A stretch of 42,646 bases of DNA from positions 1 through 42,646 of the forward strand of contig JAMWZA010000035.1 of NCBI GenBank assembly GCA_024305105.1, in the 5' to 3' direction. The notes beneath the pieces were generated by a model. The model saw nothing but the letters and a program-made list of their open reading frames with translations, had not been told where the DNA came from and did no database searches. Below are positions 24,859 to 34,080 of the stretch, piece after piece. The DNA comes from Marinoscillum sp. Lineage in GTDB: Bacteria; Bacteroidota; Bacteroidia; Cytophagales; Cyclobacteriaceae. Both the position numbers and the translations under genes were made by a program. The first letter of the stretch is position 1. Each line of letters begins with the position of its first letter.

Positions 24859-25425
24859 ATGAAGTTACTCCTATCAATGAATTTGATGCTTTTTTCGTTC
24901 ATTCCACTTTTTGCACAAGGGTATGAGGATGATAGAATCTCGTGGAACAAATCGAGACCTGCCGGTTATTTAACCATTCGAAATGACCTGAACCATCAGG
25001 ATTACATCCTTGGAACAGAGTTAGGTATGGTGAATGCCAGGAGAAATCTCGCAGCATTTATCACATTTGATGCGCGCCCGTACCGCAAACGAATTTTACA
25101 ATATCAGGGTAACAATATGTTTTTCCAGTTTCGGGAGGAACGTTATTTCATTGGGGCTGGGGCAGAGTATATGAGGAAAATTAAGGAGTTGCCGCTGGCA
25201 GCGTTTATTCAACTAAATGGTTTGTATACCTGGGGGCAATATGCCGGCACTGACCGGAAACCGGACCAGGGCTGGGAGATTGTTCCAAGGATAGGTGTGG
25301 CACTAGATCTCCAGTCCTACGGGTGGTTGAAAGTTGGTTACACTTATTTGGATGCTCGTTCTTACCGGTTGGATAAACATCGGTTGTACATTGCTATAAC
25401 GGGATTTTTAAGCAAAGGAAGATGA
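24859..25425 (+). CDS. Exported protein, probable outer-membrane beta-barrel
   Basis: A 188-residue protein with a signal peptide ending FIPLFAQ (cleavage near residue 20). The mature part alternates hydrophobic and polar residues with many aromatics (GYLTIRNDL, AAFITFDARPY, MFFQFREERYFIGAGAEYM, WLKVGYTYLD, LYIAITGFL). This is the pattern of a small eight-strand barrel, though the last residue is not aromatic. No specific family recognised. Its stop overlaps the next lipoprotein start (ATGA), so the two are coupled and may work together at the outer membrane. Confidence 0.7.
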   Translation: MKLLLSMNLMLFSFIPLFAQGYEDDRISWNKSRPAGYLTIRNDLNHQDYILGTELGMVNARRNLAAFITFDARPYRKRILQYQGNNMFFQFREERYFIGAGAEYMRKIKELPLAAFIQLNGLYTWGQYAGTDRKPDQGWEIVPRIGVALDLQSYGWLKVGYTYLDARSYRLDKHRLYIAITGFLSKGR

Positions 25426-25805
25426 AGAAAGCATTATTACTAATTGCCATTATTAGTTTGTCGGCTATTTGGTCCTGTGATGAGGATGTCTGTATTTGTG
25501 ATTCTGGACCCTTCTATGGTGAGCTTCGGGTTAAAATCACGATCAATGATGAGAATCCTGAGGTATTATTAACCATTATGGAAGGCAATATAGAGTCTCA
25601 GGACACGGTAATTTCAGAATACGTTAATGAGACCAATGTCTATTATGAGCTAGAAGCAGATCGCTATTATTCCGCTGTAGTGGGTTATGATCAAGGCACA
25701 CGACAGATTACGGCCATCGATGGTCGCAGAATGACGCTCAGTGATGATGACTGTGGGTGTGAATATGCCGATAATATTACCCTCAATTTGAGGCTGGCGA
25801 ATTAG
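25422..25805 (+). CDS. Small lipoprotein coupled to the barrel-like protein
   Basis: A 127-residue lipoprotein whose signal peptide ends SAIWSC (lipid Cys at residue 19), followed by DEDVCICDSG, again acidic after the Cys. The rest is mainly beta-type sequence (ELRVKITIND, VYYELEADRYYSAVVGY) with a Cys pair DDCGCEYA. It resembles a small Ig-like or transthyretin-like beta domain, but no family is recognised. ATGA overlap with the upstream gene. The 3' end overlaps the convergent TonB-locus gene by 23 bases. Confidence 0.7.
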   Translation: MKKALLLIAIISLSAIWSCDEDVCICDSGPFYGELRVKITINDENPEVLLTIMEGNIESQDTVISEYVNETNVYYELEADRYYSAVVGYDQGTRQITAIDGRRMTLSDDDCGCEYADNITLNLRLAN

Positions 25806-27903
25806 CTTTTACTGTAAATGTTTTGTGTATTGAAACAGGTGCTCCCGCTGTATTAAACCCTTCGATAGAGAGTTCAAAATCCCCAGTTAGATCCGAAGTA
25901 AAAAACTCTATCTGATCAGTGTTATTTATTGTTAAATCAGGTTTCCAATACAATTGTCTCCTATAATCAGGTGTTTCGTCTGTCGGTGAGTTTTCATGAT
26001 TAGGAAATTCATATTCTCGCAGCGGTTCCAAGCCCTGGTAATCATAGGTGAGACTGTTTTTTCCTGGTTTGAACCCATAGAGATCTCCAGTAAATGTCTG
26101 AAATGAAACCATTCCATCGGCCACAAGCGGACCAAGAAAGAGTCGGCTTTGATTGATATGGATACTTTTGATTTTATATGGACTGAAGGATAATATATCT
26201 TCAGGCGTAGTAGGTAATCCGTCTATTAATATCAAAGGAGGCAGATCTGTAGGCATCATATATTTCAACAACACTTTCAGTTTCGATCGATTCTTATTCT
26301 GTCGGGCTACTACTTCAGGGACAAACTCGATAAAGTGTTCATACATTTTCGGGAAGCGATTGTAATCATCTAGTACATAGCTTTTCGGGAAAGGGTCAAA
26401 CTGGTACGGAAGTATTGGAGATGGAGTAAATGTAATTTGAGGTTTGTAATAGGCGTTTTCTATTTGATTTTTGATGCTTCGTTTGGCTAGATCGGCCGCT
26501 TGAGCCGAGTCAAGGATCACGGCAGGAAAGGACAACCCGTCATAGTTTTCCATAAATGGGTTATCTGTGGCGATTGCGCTAGTCGAATCTACATTCAAGA
26601 CAGTTAGAAATCCCTTCTTATCAGCGAACATTGGATCAATCTGAATAGAGAAAGTCCCGTCTTCCTTGATTTCACCTGAACGTATCTGATAAAGTGTGTC
26701 TATGGTTGAGAAGAGCAACTTTTCTCCTGCAAGAGAAGCTTCCACCTTGCCTGATATGAGTTCTCCACGCGTTTCAGGAAGGAACTTGATGCTGTGCGGC
26801 AATCTTTTTTGTCCAGTCCAGATGAAGTAGGGGTTAGATGAGTTCGTTCGGTTGCGAAGACCCATTTCATGACTCGTAGGTAGACGTGATTCGTTTACCT
26901 TGCTGACAGAGACGGAAAATGATCCGGAGGTATTCATTGGAATTTGGACTTTCGATCGGGTAGGAAAGGTTCCAATGTCTTGTATTTTTGGTCTATCATA
27001 AAAGGTTCCAAATACCAACTGTGCGTTTTCATATGTAGCTAAAAAAGGGCCCATGGTTTTAAAATTATCCTTGCTAACCCGAAACGGTTGATTTGTTGGT
27101 TGACGCTTTTCGAGAATTAATTCTTCACCATCAAAAACCTGAAGCAAACCATCACCATCACCTTTGCTAATGAGTTGAAACTGAAAAAAACCGGAATATT
27201 CCTGAGCTTTGAGGCTGTGTTCAGTAAATCTGTTTGGGAGATTAAAAAACTCAAATTCACCAGCTTCATTTTCTACGATGAGTTGATATTTCTGGTTTTC
27301 GGAGGGAGTTATGTCGAAGATGGCTATACCATTCTTATCAGACTTGAAGTCTGAAATCTTTGTCCCTTCAGTGTTGACAATTCTACCCGAAATGGCGTGA
27401 GGTTTTGAGTTTTGATAAACCTTCGCTTTTACTTCATTTACTCGATTAGGAACCATTCCACCACCTTGTTGAAAAAATTCTATGGACAATCCGTTGGCTT
27501 CAGGTAGCTCATATTTTTCGAAAGGGTTAACAATTGTAACAGGAAGGTTAAAGAATGTTTCAAAGTTCTTCATCCATCTGGTATAAGCCACCAGTTGATA
27601 GCTGCCAGTAGAAACCAGCGTAGGAACAAAAAACTCTCCGGAAGCACGACCATTCGTGATAAGAAGTTTTTGCTGGAATGGTCGTTGGTTATCTTCCCCA
27701 ACAAGTTCTACATAGAGAATTTTGCTCAATGAAGAAGGCAGCCCCGTACCAGCCTGATTGATGTATGCGGAGTAGTAGAGCGTTTCGCCAGAGAGCAGAA
27801 AGCTGCTGTTTGCATGCAGAAATACTTCCTCAGTGACGCGCTCGGATTGAGCTGATAAGGTGAAAGCTATTAGTACAGTGATGATATTTAAAAGTCCTTT
27901 CAT
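25783..27903 (-). CDS. Large exported MG2/plug-like protein of the TonB locus
   Basis: About 706 residues from the ATG at 27903, chosen because ATGA overlaps the DUF4249 stop and gives a signal peptide (MKGLLNIITVLIAFTLSAQ). The N-terminal part (ETLYYSAYINQAG through GSYQLVAYTRWMKNF) resembles the MG2 domain of alpha-2-macroglobulin-like proteins, followed by carboxypeptidase-regulatory-like beta domains. In the last third, LILIDGLPTTPEDILSFSP, KSIHIN and GMVSFQTFTGD resemble a TonB-receptor plug, but no 22-strand barrel follows. Bacteroidota encode many such barrel-less proteins beside TonB receptors; their role is unclear. It is last in the operon and lies downstream of an IS insertion. Confidence 0.78.
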   Translation of the reverse strand: MKGLLNIITVLIAFTLSAQSERVTEEVFLHANSSFLLSGETLYYSAYINQAGTGLPSSLSKILYVELVGEDNQRPFQQKLLITNGRASGEFFVPTLVSTGSYQLVAYTRWMKNFETFFNLPVTIVNPFEKYELPEANGLSIEFFQQGGGMVPNRVNEVKAKVYQNSKPHAISGRIVNTEGTKISDFKSDKNGIAIFDITPSENQKYQLIVENEAGEFEFFNLPNRFTEHSLKAQEYSGFFQFQLISKGDGDGLLQVFDGEELILEKRQPTNQPFRVSKDNFKTMGPFLATYENAQLVFGTFYDRPKIQDIGTFPTRSKVQIPMNTSGSFSVSVSKVNESRLPTSHEMGLRNRTNSSNPYFIWTGQKRLPHSIKFLPETRGELISGKVEASLAGEKLLFSTIDTLYQIRSGEIKEDGTFSIQIDPMFADKKGFLTVLNVDSTSAIATDNPFMENYDGLSFPAVILDSAQAADLAKRSIKNQIENAYYKPQITFTPSPILPYQFDPFPKSYVLDDYNRFPKMYEHFIEFVPEVVARQNKNRSKLKVLLKYMMPTDLPPLILIDGLPTTPEDILSFSPYKIKSIHINQSRLFLGPLVADGMVSFQTFTGDLYGFKPGKNSLTYDYQGLEPLREYEFPNHENSPTDETPDYRRQLYWKPDLTINNTDQIEFFTSDLTGDFELSIEGFNTAGAPVSIHKTFTVKANSPASN

Positions 27904-28840
27904 TCTTCCCAGTATGTTGGAGGTGTGAGGGTAGCATAAAATGAGCAATCAGTACACGATCTGGTATGGATGCTCACCTGATCCAGGAAAGGATCGTACA
28001 AGAAAACATTCGCTCCCTGTTCTACGAAATAGCCAGCACTATCGCTAGTCGTTTCGATGATTTCACTATATGGACAATTGTAAGGATATCGTGGAAAATC
28101 GAACTCTTCAAAATCTCCAGGCTTGAAATAGGATCGTTTCTCTGCTACACCTGCCGCCTCGAAATACCCCAGTATGTTTTGATTTGGGTTATCAATACTT
28201 GTAATATTTCCGATAACCGTACCGCTTTGCTGATCAAATAGTGAGCCACCAGATTGATTGTTTTCATTCAGCTGTTTGTAGAAAAGGTAGGCAGATTCAC
28301 TGATCGCAAATTGTTTTACCAATAAGGCATATCTTGTGCGGAGTTGCTGCTGTTCTTCGGAAATAAACCGAATCGGGAATTCAATTATTTGGTTAGCGGT
28401 GGATGTATTGGTGGTACTGTAAAAGAGTTCATTGGAGAACCTTTCCTGATAGCAAATTCCTAGTGAAGTGTCCATGTATTCTAGCGTCGAATCTTCATTT
28501 ACTCGATATCTGGCAGGATAAGGAGTTGCGATTTTGTAACCTTCCTCCCATTCATACCTGAAGTATTGGTGGTCTGTTTCCTCTGAATCAATAAAAAACT
28601 GAATGCCTCCAACATTTTGTTCCCCTGCTTCATTGGGTTGTTCTGTGTATCTACCATAAATGGTTGCTATTGGAGGAGCTGCCTGGAGTAACTCAGGTTC
28701 TGATTGATATTCCTCACCATTTTCCATGGTGATATGGAGTTGATAGGTACTTCCCACTTTGCCAGCAAATCCCGGCGGAGATTGATAAATACCATCTTCG
28801 GACTGTGAAAATATGGTCTGATCTCCATTCTCATCCTCCA

Positions 28841-28850
28841 CCCATACGTT
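28841..28850. repeat. Target site duplication, copy 1
   Basis: CCCATACGTT immediately outside the left end of the IS element, identical to 30232-30241. Ten bases is within the range produced by IS4-family transposases. Confidence 0.93.
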
Positions 28851-28868
28851 CAATGTCGTTAAGTTAAG
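28851..28868. repeat. IS terminal inverted repeat, left
   Basis: Eighteen bases, the perfect reverse complement of 30214-30231. The transposase stop codon (28870-28872) begins one base inside it. Confidence 0.93.
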
Positions 28869-28869
28869 C

Positions 28870-30156
28870 TCATATCCCTTTATAATTGATGATTTTGGCT
28901 CTTCTTCTTGCAGATGAACTGCTTCGTTCAAAAGATCTGTTGGGACGAATAATTTCTAACCTTGATTGAAGGATTTTGAGCATTTGCTTAACTAATCGAG
29001 GTATTCTATTGGAGTAGAAAATATCTATTAGAAAGTCTTTCATTTTTGCCATTACTTGGGTCTTATTGCCTTGTTTTGGGTGTTTGTTATTTGGTGCTAT
29101 GTTGTCCTTATCAACTCCTTGTGTTCTGATCATTGTTGAGATATTGAGCATAAGTACTCTAGCGTTAAAATCCTGTTTGACAGATTGTGGCGATTTCCCA
29201 CTAAAATGCTCTACATGAAGTGTTTTTTTAAAGGACTTATAACTCTCTTCAACTCCCCACCTCATGCCATATAATTCTCTAATGTCTTGAATATTAAATT
29301 GTTCCCTGTCCGTAAGATTCGTCAACAATATTTCTTTTTCTCCAGAAGGCAAATCAATAGCTACCAATCGTAAGCCATTCAACTGCTTTGGGATGTTGTA
29401 CAACTTCATATTATCACACAACTTATGTGTATTATGACGCATTACCCAATCGACATCATTATGGCCTTCATTCATTAGATCAGTTGCTTTCTTCCATCCA
29501 GTACTAAGCCGGAAACAAAATTGAAAGCCTCTTTGCATTAACAAGCCTGCAAGCCATTGACAAGGGTAACCACGATCAAAAACCAGAATGTCGGATTCAG
29601 CATTTAAAGCTTGTAAGTGTTTGACAGCTAATTCTTTCTCGCAACTTCTTCTCTGTGCTATTTCTGAATCAATAACCAGCTCGTTACATACATCATAAGC
29701 AAATGAACAACGTGCACTTATCAGTTTTTCATATTGATTGGGGATGCTTCCAAATTCTTCTTCAATCTCATCGGTATGAGGGAGATTCAACAGACTTCCA
29801 TCAATTGCCACGACTCGTTTGCTCTTCCATAATTTCTGGTAAGGAGATTTTGTATAAAAATAATCCAGGTGCTCATTAGCTAACTCTATAAAAACTTCGG
29901 GCTTTAGCTTTTTTCTGGATTGAGTAAAGGCACTTTTTGATACACTTTCAAACGCTATTGGAGACCTTGATAGTGATTTGTAAAACCTGTCCAACTCTGT
30001 CTGAACGCTAGGTCTGGTAAATCCCATAAGGTTTATAAGAAGTGCCTTGAAAGTCAGCTTCCTATTTCTGGTAAATGAAGACTTAGTGGTTTTATTTCTC
30101 TCAATAAACCGCTCATCTTCAATGGATTTTAATGTGTTTTTAAAAAGCCCTTCTAT
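28870..30156 (-). CDS. IS4-family transposase (start uncertain)
   Basis: DDE transposase with Asp in VVAIDGSLLNLP, Asp in DILVFDRGYP and the Y-(2)-R-(3)-E-(6)-K signature in YGMRWGVEESYKSFK. The first ATG is at 30027, but the frame is open and coding-like upstream to a TAG at 30187-30189. It includes SSFTRNRKLTFKALL, an N-terminal block usual in this family. No ATG, GTG or TTG occurs there. The best candidate start is ATA at 30154-30156, eight bases after AAAGGAG, giving 428 residues; the ATG was probably lost or a rare start is used. A +1 shift from a short leader ORF (30179-30211) is another possibility. Confidence 0.85.
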   Translation of the reverse strand: MEGLFKNTLKSIEDERFIERNKTTKSSFTRNRKLTFKALLINLMGFTRPSVQTELDRFYKSLSRSPIAFESVSKSAFTQSRKKLKPEVFIELANEHLDYFYTKSPYQKLWKSKRVVAIDGSLLNLPHTDEIEEEFGSIPNQYEKLISARCSFAYDVCNELVIDSEIAQRRSCEKELAVKHLQALNAESDILVFDRGYPCQWLAGLLMQRGFQFCFRLSTGWKKATDLMNEGHNDVDWVMRHNTHKLCDNMKLYNIPKQLNGLRLVAIDLPSGEKEILLTNLTDREQFNIQDIRELYGMRWGVEESYKSFKKTLHVEHFSGKSPQSVKQDFNARVLMLNISTMIRTQGVDKDNIAPNNKHPKQGNKTQVMAKMKDFLIDIFYSNRIPRLVKQMLKILQSRLEIIRPNRSFERSSSSARRRAKIINYKGI

Positions 30157-30213
30157 GAACCGGGCTCCTTTGTTTCTGTTACTCCTCTAAATTAATCAAA
30201 TACAACCACATTT

Positions 30214-30231
30214 CTTAACTTAACGACATTG
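30214..30231. repeat. IS terminal inverted repeat, right
   Basis: CTTAACTTAACGACATTG, the perfect complement of the left repeat. The transposase promoter should lie in or next to this end. Confidence 0.93.
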
Positions 30232-30241
30232 CCCATACGTT
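30232..30241. repeat. Target site duplication, copy 2
   Basis: CCCATACGTT, identical to 28841-28850. It encodes part of the Asn-Val-Trp codons at the break in the DUF4249 gene. Confidence 0.93.
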
Positions 30242-30444
30242 AGCCCCTCGGACGTATTCGTTGAGCACCGTATCTAATGGGTATGTATAGGTGATGGTGA
30301 TCACATGAGGGCCGGATTCGTTAGAAAGTTGTCCTTCTACAACGAGAGTGCGCTCAAAGTTGTCCGGATCAAAATCATACGGCTTCACACAGGATAGAAA
30401 CCCTGTTAGCATCAGTAATATGACTGTATAGGTTGAAAGTCGCA

Positions 30445-33216
30445 TCAGAATTTGAAGTTATAGCTAAGCGTTGGGACAGGATCTCCAAAAACGATCAGTT
30501 GGGAACCCTTGATCTCACCATCTTTTACATCAAAGAAGACAGAAAATGGATTATCTCTTCCGGTAAGGTTGTAAATGGATAGTGACCAAAAAGAATGTGA
30601 GAGTTTTTCGATTTTGTGATTTCCTTCCAGATTTATTCCCAGATCTATTCGGAAATAATCAGGGATCCTAAATGAGTTTCTATCTGAAAAATTAATGTTT
30701 TGAGACCCCATGAAATTGAATCCTGCTACAGGAACAGTGACGGGTCGTCCTGTATTGTAAGTGCTGTTGATCGAAAAACTCAACCGTCTTGTCAGCTTGT
30801 AATTAGCAACCAGATTAATGGTATGCGGCTTGTCGTAGGCTGTAGGGAAGTACTGGCCTTCATTAACCGTTTCTTCTGCCGCAGTGCCATCCAGTTTTAT
30901 GAACGTTCGTGCATAGGCGTAATTTATCCAACCATTTAATCGGCCGGATTTGTTCAAAGAGAATTCTAAACCATAGGACTTGCCAGGCCCCTGAAGTGCC
31001 ACACGTTCAATGTTTTCATTCAGCAGAAAATCAGCTCCAGTTTTGAAATCTACCAGATTATCCATCCACTTGTAATAGCCCTCCACGGAGACTTCTATTG
31101 TATTTCTGAAGAGGTTTTTAAAGTATCCGAGAGAAACCTGATCTGCCGACTGTGGCATGAGGTGATATCCTGATAACCTCCACGTATCTGTGGGGGATAG
31201 CGATGCGGAGTTAGACAAGCTATGAATGTACTGTCTTGTACGGCTGATGCCCGCTTTTACAGAGCTGGTAGAATTTAGCGTATATCTTGCTGAAAATCTC
31301 CATTCAGGACCATGGTAGGTTTTGATTACGGCTCCATTTGTAAAGTTGATTGAATCATTAATCGTCTCTCCATTCTTGGGACTTCCAGAAAGATATTGAT
31401 AGACATCTTTGGGTCCAAGTGCATTGAAGACGACATAACGTAAACCAGCATATAGCTGTAAATCTTCATTCAGATTGTATTGAGAGGAAGCATAAAGAGA
31501 CGTTTCCAATCCTTTTTCATGGCTTAGCTCATCTGACTTGACAATTGATTCGGATGTAAGTGGTGTTTTACTTCCTGGGTTTACATTGTATAGCTTACTG
31601 CTCATGCCTGCATTGAGCGTAAGCACTTCAGAAGGATAGTAGTTGAGGTCAGCAGCTATTGACCCTTCAGTCAAGTCAAAGTCTTGCTCGAATCCATTAG
31701 GGATGGACTCATCATAGGTAATGGCGTAGCTGTAACGAGTAAATGTACTCGACAGGGAGCCAACCAGTGAGGTGGAGAAATCATGATCCCATTTGATGCT
31801 GGAATTGAAGTTTTTGTATCCAAAATTTGAAAAGGAGAATAAAGTATCCGACGATAACCGGAAGTCATCACTACTCATGTAGGTAGAGAATGTGAGGTCA
31901 TTCTTCTCATTAATTTGATGGTCCACTTTAGCAATGATATCGTAGAATGACACTTCGTTTTCACTAAAATTTGCACTCTTGGCTCTTTTTAGAACCCAGT
32001 TTGAATAGGTAGTTCTACCTGAAAGTAGCAGGCTCGTCTTTTCTTTGATTATTGGTATTTCCAAAGTAAGTTTTGAAGTGATTGGGCTGATACCTCCTTC
32101 TCCATGAAACGTGGTTTTATCGGGTTCTTTGCTGCTGATATCGAATACAGAAGAAAGTCTTCCGCCATACTTCGCAGGAATACCACTTTTATAAACTTCC
32201 ATATTGCGAATAGCGTCTGAGTTAAACACAGAAAAGAAACCAAAAAAGTGACTGGTGTTGTAAACAGGCGCTCCACCAAACAGTACCAGATTTTGATCTG
32301 TTTTACCACCACGGACGTTGAATCCTGAAGCTCCTTCGCCCACATTTTGGACACCAGCTTTTGTTGTCGCTATTTTCAAAATATCGTTTTCCCCAAGTAC
32401 GATAGGAACTGTTTTTACTTCTTCTGTACTGATTTTGCTTACACCCATCTGTATGTTGTTAATGTTTTCATCTCGATCTGCCGATACGGTCACTTCTTGA
32501 AGTGCAATGACATCTACATCCATAGAGATATCCAGCTTACCATTGGAAAACAAAATGACATTTCTGAATGTCGTTTTCATTCCGCTAAACTGAATATAGA
32601 TTTTATGCTTGCCATGTGGAAGTGACAGGGAATAGAATCCATCACCATCAGAGGTCGTTCCGATCATTGGGTTTTGTACAAACACAAATGCACCTTCTAT
32701 GGACTCACCAGTTTCTTCATCTGTAACATAGCCAGCAAGTGTTGCCTTACCAGAGTTACTGGTCTGGGTTCTGTTACCAATCTCAAAAACGTAATTCTCC
32801 AAATCGCTTTTGTCACTGCTCTGTGCGGAGTATTCGCGGGAAAAAACCAGTCCTTTGGTAGATACTTCGTCAGAAGCTCGCTCTTTAGCGAACACCTCCA
32901 TGAAGCCCGGCTCTTCGATGATGACTACATTATTGAGCAAAATGAGTTTGTTATCATCTTGATAGTAATTGAGGGTGGTGCCTTCAAATAAATCATCTAA
33001 AGCAGACTCAAGTGTTTGTCCGGTAAGAGGCTTCGTTACTTTCAGGGAGTCAATCCAGCCACGCTCATAATAGAATTGGAGTGTATGTTTTTCAGAGATA
33101 TCCTGAAAGACCTCATCAACTGGCTGATCGACGTATGATTCTGAAATTACGATCCCAGACTGAGCAATTAGGCCTAAAGAAATAGAGAATAATAGAAGAG
33201 TTATCGAGTATTTCAT
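30445..33216 (-). CDS. TonB-dependent receptor with N-terminal STN domain
   Basis: A 923-residue outer-membrane receptor with a signal peptide (residues 1-19). Residues about 22-95 are a secretin/TonB (STN) domain. Residues about 160-245 are a carboxypeptidase-regulatory-like domain (AGYVTDEETGESIEGAFVFV). A plug follows (VRGGKTDQNLVLFGGAPVYN, YKSGIPAKYGGRLSSVFDI), then a C-terminal barrel ending in aromatic LSYNFKF. STN domains in FecA-type receptors signal to an anti-sigma factor, but no FecR or ECF sigma gene is in the window. Start overlaps the upstream stop (ATGA) and stop overlaps the DUF4249 start. The substrate is unknown. Confidence 0.92.
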   Translation of the reverse strand: MKYSITLLLFSISLGLIAQSGIVISESYVDQPVDEVFQDISEKHTLQFYYERGWIDSLKVTKPLTGQTLESALDDLFEGTTLNYYQDDNKLILLNNVVIIEEPGFMEVFAKERASDEVSTKGLVFSREYSAQSSDKSDLENYVFEIGNRTQTSNSGKATLAGYVTDEETGESIEGAFVFVQNPMIGTTSDGDGFYSLSLPHGKHKIYIQFSGMKTTFRNVILFSNGKLDISMDVDVIALQEVTVSADRDENINNIQMGVSKISTEEVKTVPIVLGENDILKIATTKAGVQNVGEGASGFNVRGGKTDQNLVLFGGAPVYNTSHFFGFFSVFNSDAIRNMEVYKSGIPAKYGGRLSSVFDISSKEPDKTTFHGEGGISPITSKLTLEIPIIKEKTSLLLSGRTTYSNWVLKRAKSANFSENEVSFYDIIAKVDHQINEKNDLTFSTYMSSDDFRLSSDTLFSFSNFGYKNFNSSIKWDHDFSTSLVGSLSSTFTRYSYAITYDESIPNGFEQDFDLTEGSIAADLNYYPSEVLTLNAGMSSKLYNVNPGSKTPLTSESIVKSDELSHEKGLETSLYASSQYNLNEDLQLYAGLRYVVFNALGPKDVYQYLSGSPKNGETINDSINFTNGAVIKTYHGPEWRFSARYTLNSTSSVKAGISRTRQYIHSLSNSASLSPTDTWRLSGYHLMPQSADQVSLGYFKNLFRNTIEVSVEGYYKWMDNLVDFKTGADFLLNENIERVALQGPGKSYGLEFSLNKSGRLNGWINYAYARTFIKLDGTAAEETVNEGQYFPTAYDKPHTINLVANYKLTRRLSFSINSTYNTGRPVTVPVAGFNFMGSQNINFSDRNSFRIPDYFRIDLGINLEGNHKIEKLSHSFWSLSIYNLTGRDNPFSVFFDVKDGEIKGSQLIVFGDPVPTLSYNFKF

Positions 33217-33941
33217 TCTGGCTGATCTGTAATTTGCTGGTCTATATAGGACATTAGTTCAATGATATCAGCATCGTTGCCAGGGGAGATTTTAAGATTG
33301 CGCTTCGAGATGAATGATTTAATGTCTGATTTTTTACTTTTAAATACCTTGAGGATAGATTCCTTTCTTTTGATCCGATGATAGGTGTCTTCGTAGTTGA
33401 AATAATAGAAATCGTCTACTTCAAATTCTATGGTTCGCTCTATGACTGTTTTTTTATGCCTCTTGGCAATCAGAGAAACTTTATCACCTCTACTTAAGAT
33501 TTCATAAAATCCAGGCGCTTTATTTCCTACCGACTCATTGATGTATTCGAAAAGACTTCCTCTAAGTTCAAAAGACTTCACCTGAGATTGAATAATTTTG
33601 ATGGCCTGATTGTGATAGATAAAAGAAGTCGGGTGCCGAATGAGTAAAACGTCCTGATCAATATCGTAAGTCATGTAAATGCTATCAAATAATTGTCCGC
33701 GATAGTAAATCTGACCCGGATACCATTCTTCACTAACAAAAAATTGATGTGATGCAGTGGAGATTCTTTTTACTTCCAGGTACTCACCATTCAGAATACC
33801 TGAGTTATTCAGTCCGTTTTTGGTATCATACCACGACCGAGAATCGGCTAAGATCTGGGAGCTTTCCAGCATATACTGAGCCTTTAATGAAAGACTTCCT
33901 AGTAACAATAAGCAAAGAATTAGTAGGTGGTATTTCCGCAT
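33213..33941 (-). CDS. Exported protein at the head of the TonB locus
   Basis: About 242 residues from the ATG at 33941 (MRKYHLLILCLLLLGSLSLKAQ is a clear signal peptide; the upstream ATG at 33962 would bury it). The mature part is beta-type with many Tyr residues (SEEWYPGQIYYRGQLFDSIYMTYD, DDFYYFNYEDTYH), ending in a charged helical tail (SKKSDIKSFISKRNLKISPGND). No domain is recognised with confidence. The stop region overlaps the receptor start, so it is part of the same translationally coupled unit and probably functions with the receptor. Confidence 0.75.
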   Translation of the reverse strand: MRKYHLLILCLLLLGSLSLKAQYMLESSQILADSRSWYDTKNGLNNSGILNGEYLEVKRISTASHQFFVSEEWYPGQIYYRGQLFDSIYMTYDIDQDVLLIRHPTSFIYHNQAIKIIQSQVKSFELRGSLFEYINESVGNKAPGFYEILSRGDKVSLIAKRHKKTVIERTIEFEVDDFYYFNYEDTYHRIKRKESILKVFKSKKSDIKSFISKRNLKISPGNDADIIELMSYIDQQITDQPE

Positions 33942-34080
33942 TGGCGCAAGTATATTGGACAAAAACTTTAATTACCATTTTTTCTACCGTCATCTTAACG
34001 TTTCTAGAAATATTCGATCACAAAAGTCAAGGTATTTTACTATTGGGTAACAATTTGATAGTTTAGCACCCTACTCTTCT

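Larger units (their letters stand above)
28851..30231 (-). mobile_element. IS4-family insertion sequence, 1,381 bp
   Basis: Bounded by perfect 18-bp terminal inverted repeats: CAATGTCGTTAAGTTAAG at 28851-28868 and its complement at 30214-30231. Both sides are flanked by the same 10-bp target duplication. It carries one transposase frame with the IS4 YREK signature, oriented like the interrupted operon. The exact duplication and repeats show that the ends have not decayed since insertion. Confidence 0.95.
27900..30445 (-). pseudogene. DUF4249 lipoprotein gene, split by an IS element
   Basis: The N-terminal piece (from 30445) encodes a lipoprotein signal ending GFLSC and then KPYDFDPDNFERTLVVEG, typical of DUF4249, up to RGANVW. 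The C-terminal piece resumes at NVWVEDENGDQTIF and runs to the stop at 27900. Between them lies the IS element plus one 10-bp target duplication. Removing 28841-30231 (IS plus one duplicate) leaves 1,155 bases, exactly 385 codons, giving a normal 384-residue DUF4249 protein. DUF4249 lipoproteins are usually encoded beside TonB-dependent receptors and are thought to be outer-membrane partners. Here the start overlaps the receptor stop (TGATG). No intact product is expected. Confidence 0.88.

Noticed and set aside
33941-34080. Possible promoter boxes (TATACTTG, TAGTTTAG) in the divergent gap.
   Set aside because: Spacing to any -33 TTTG box is wrong, so they were not listed.
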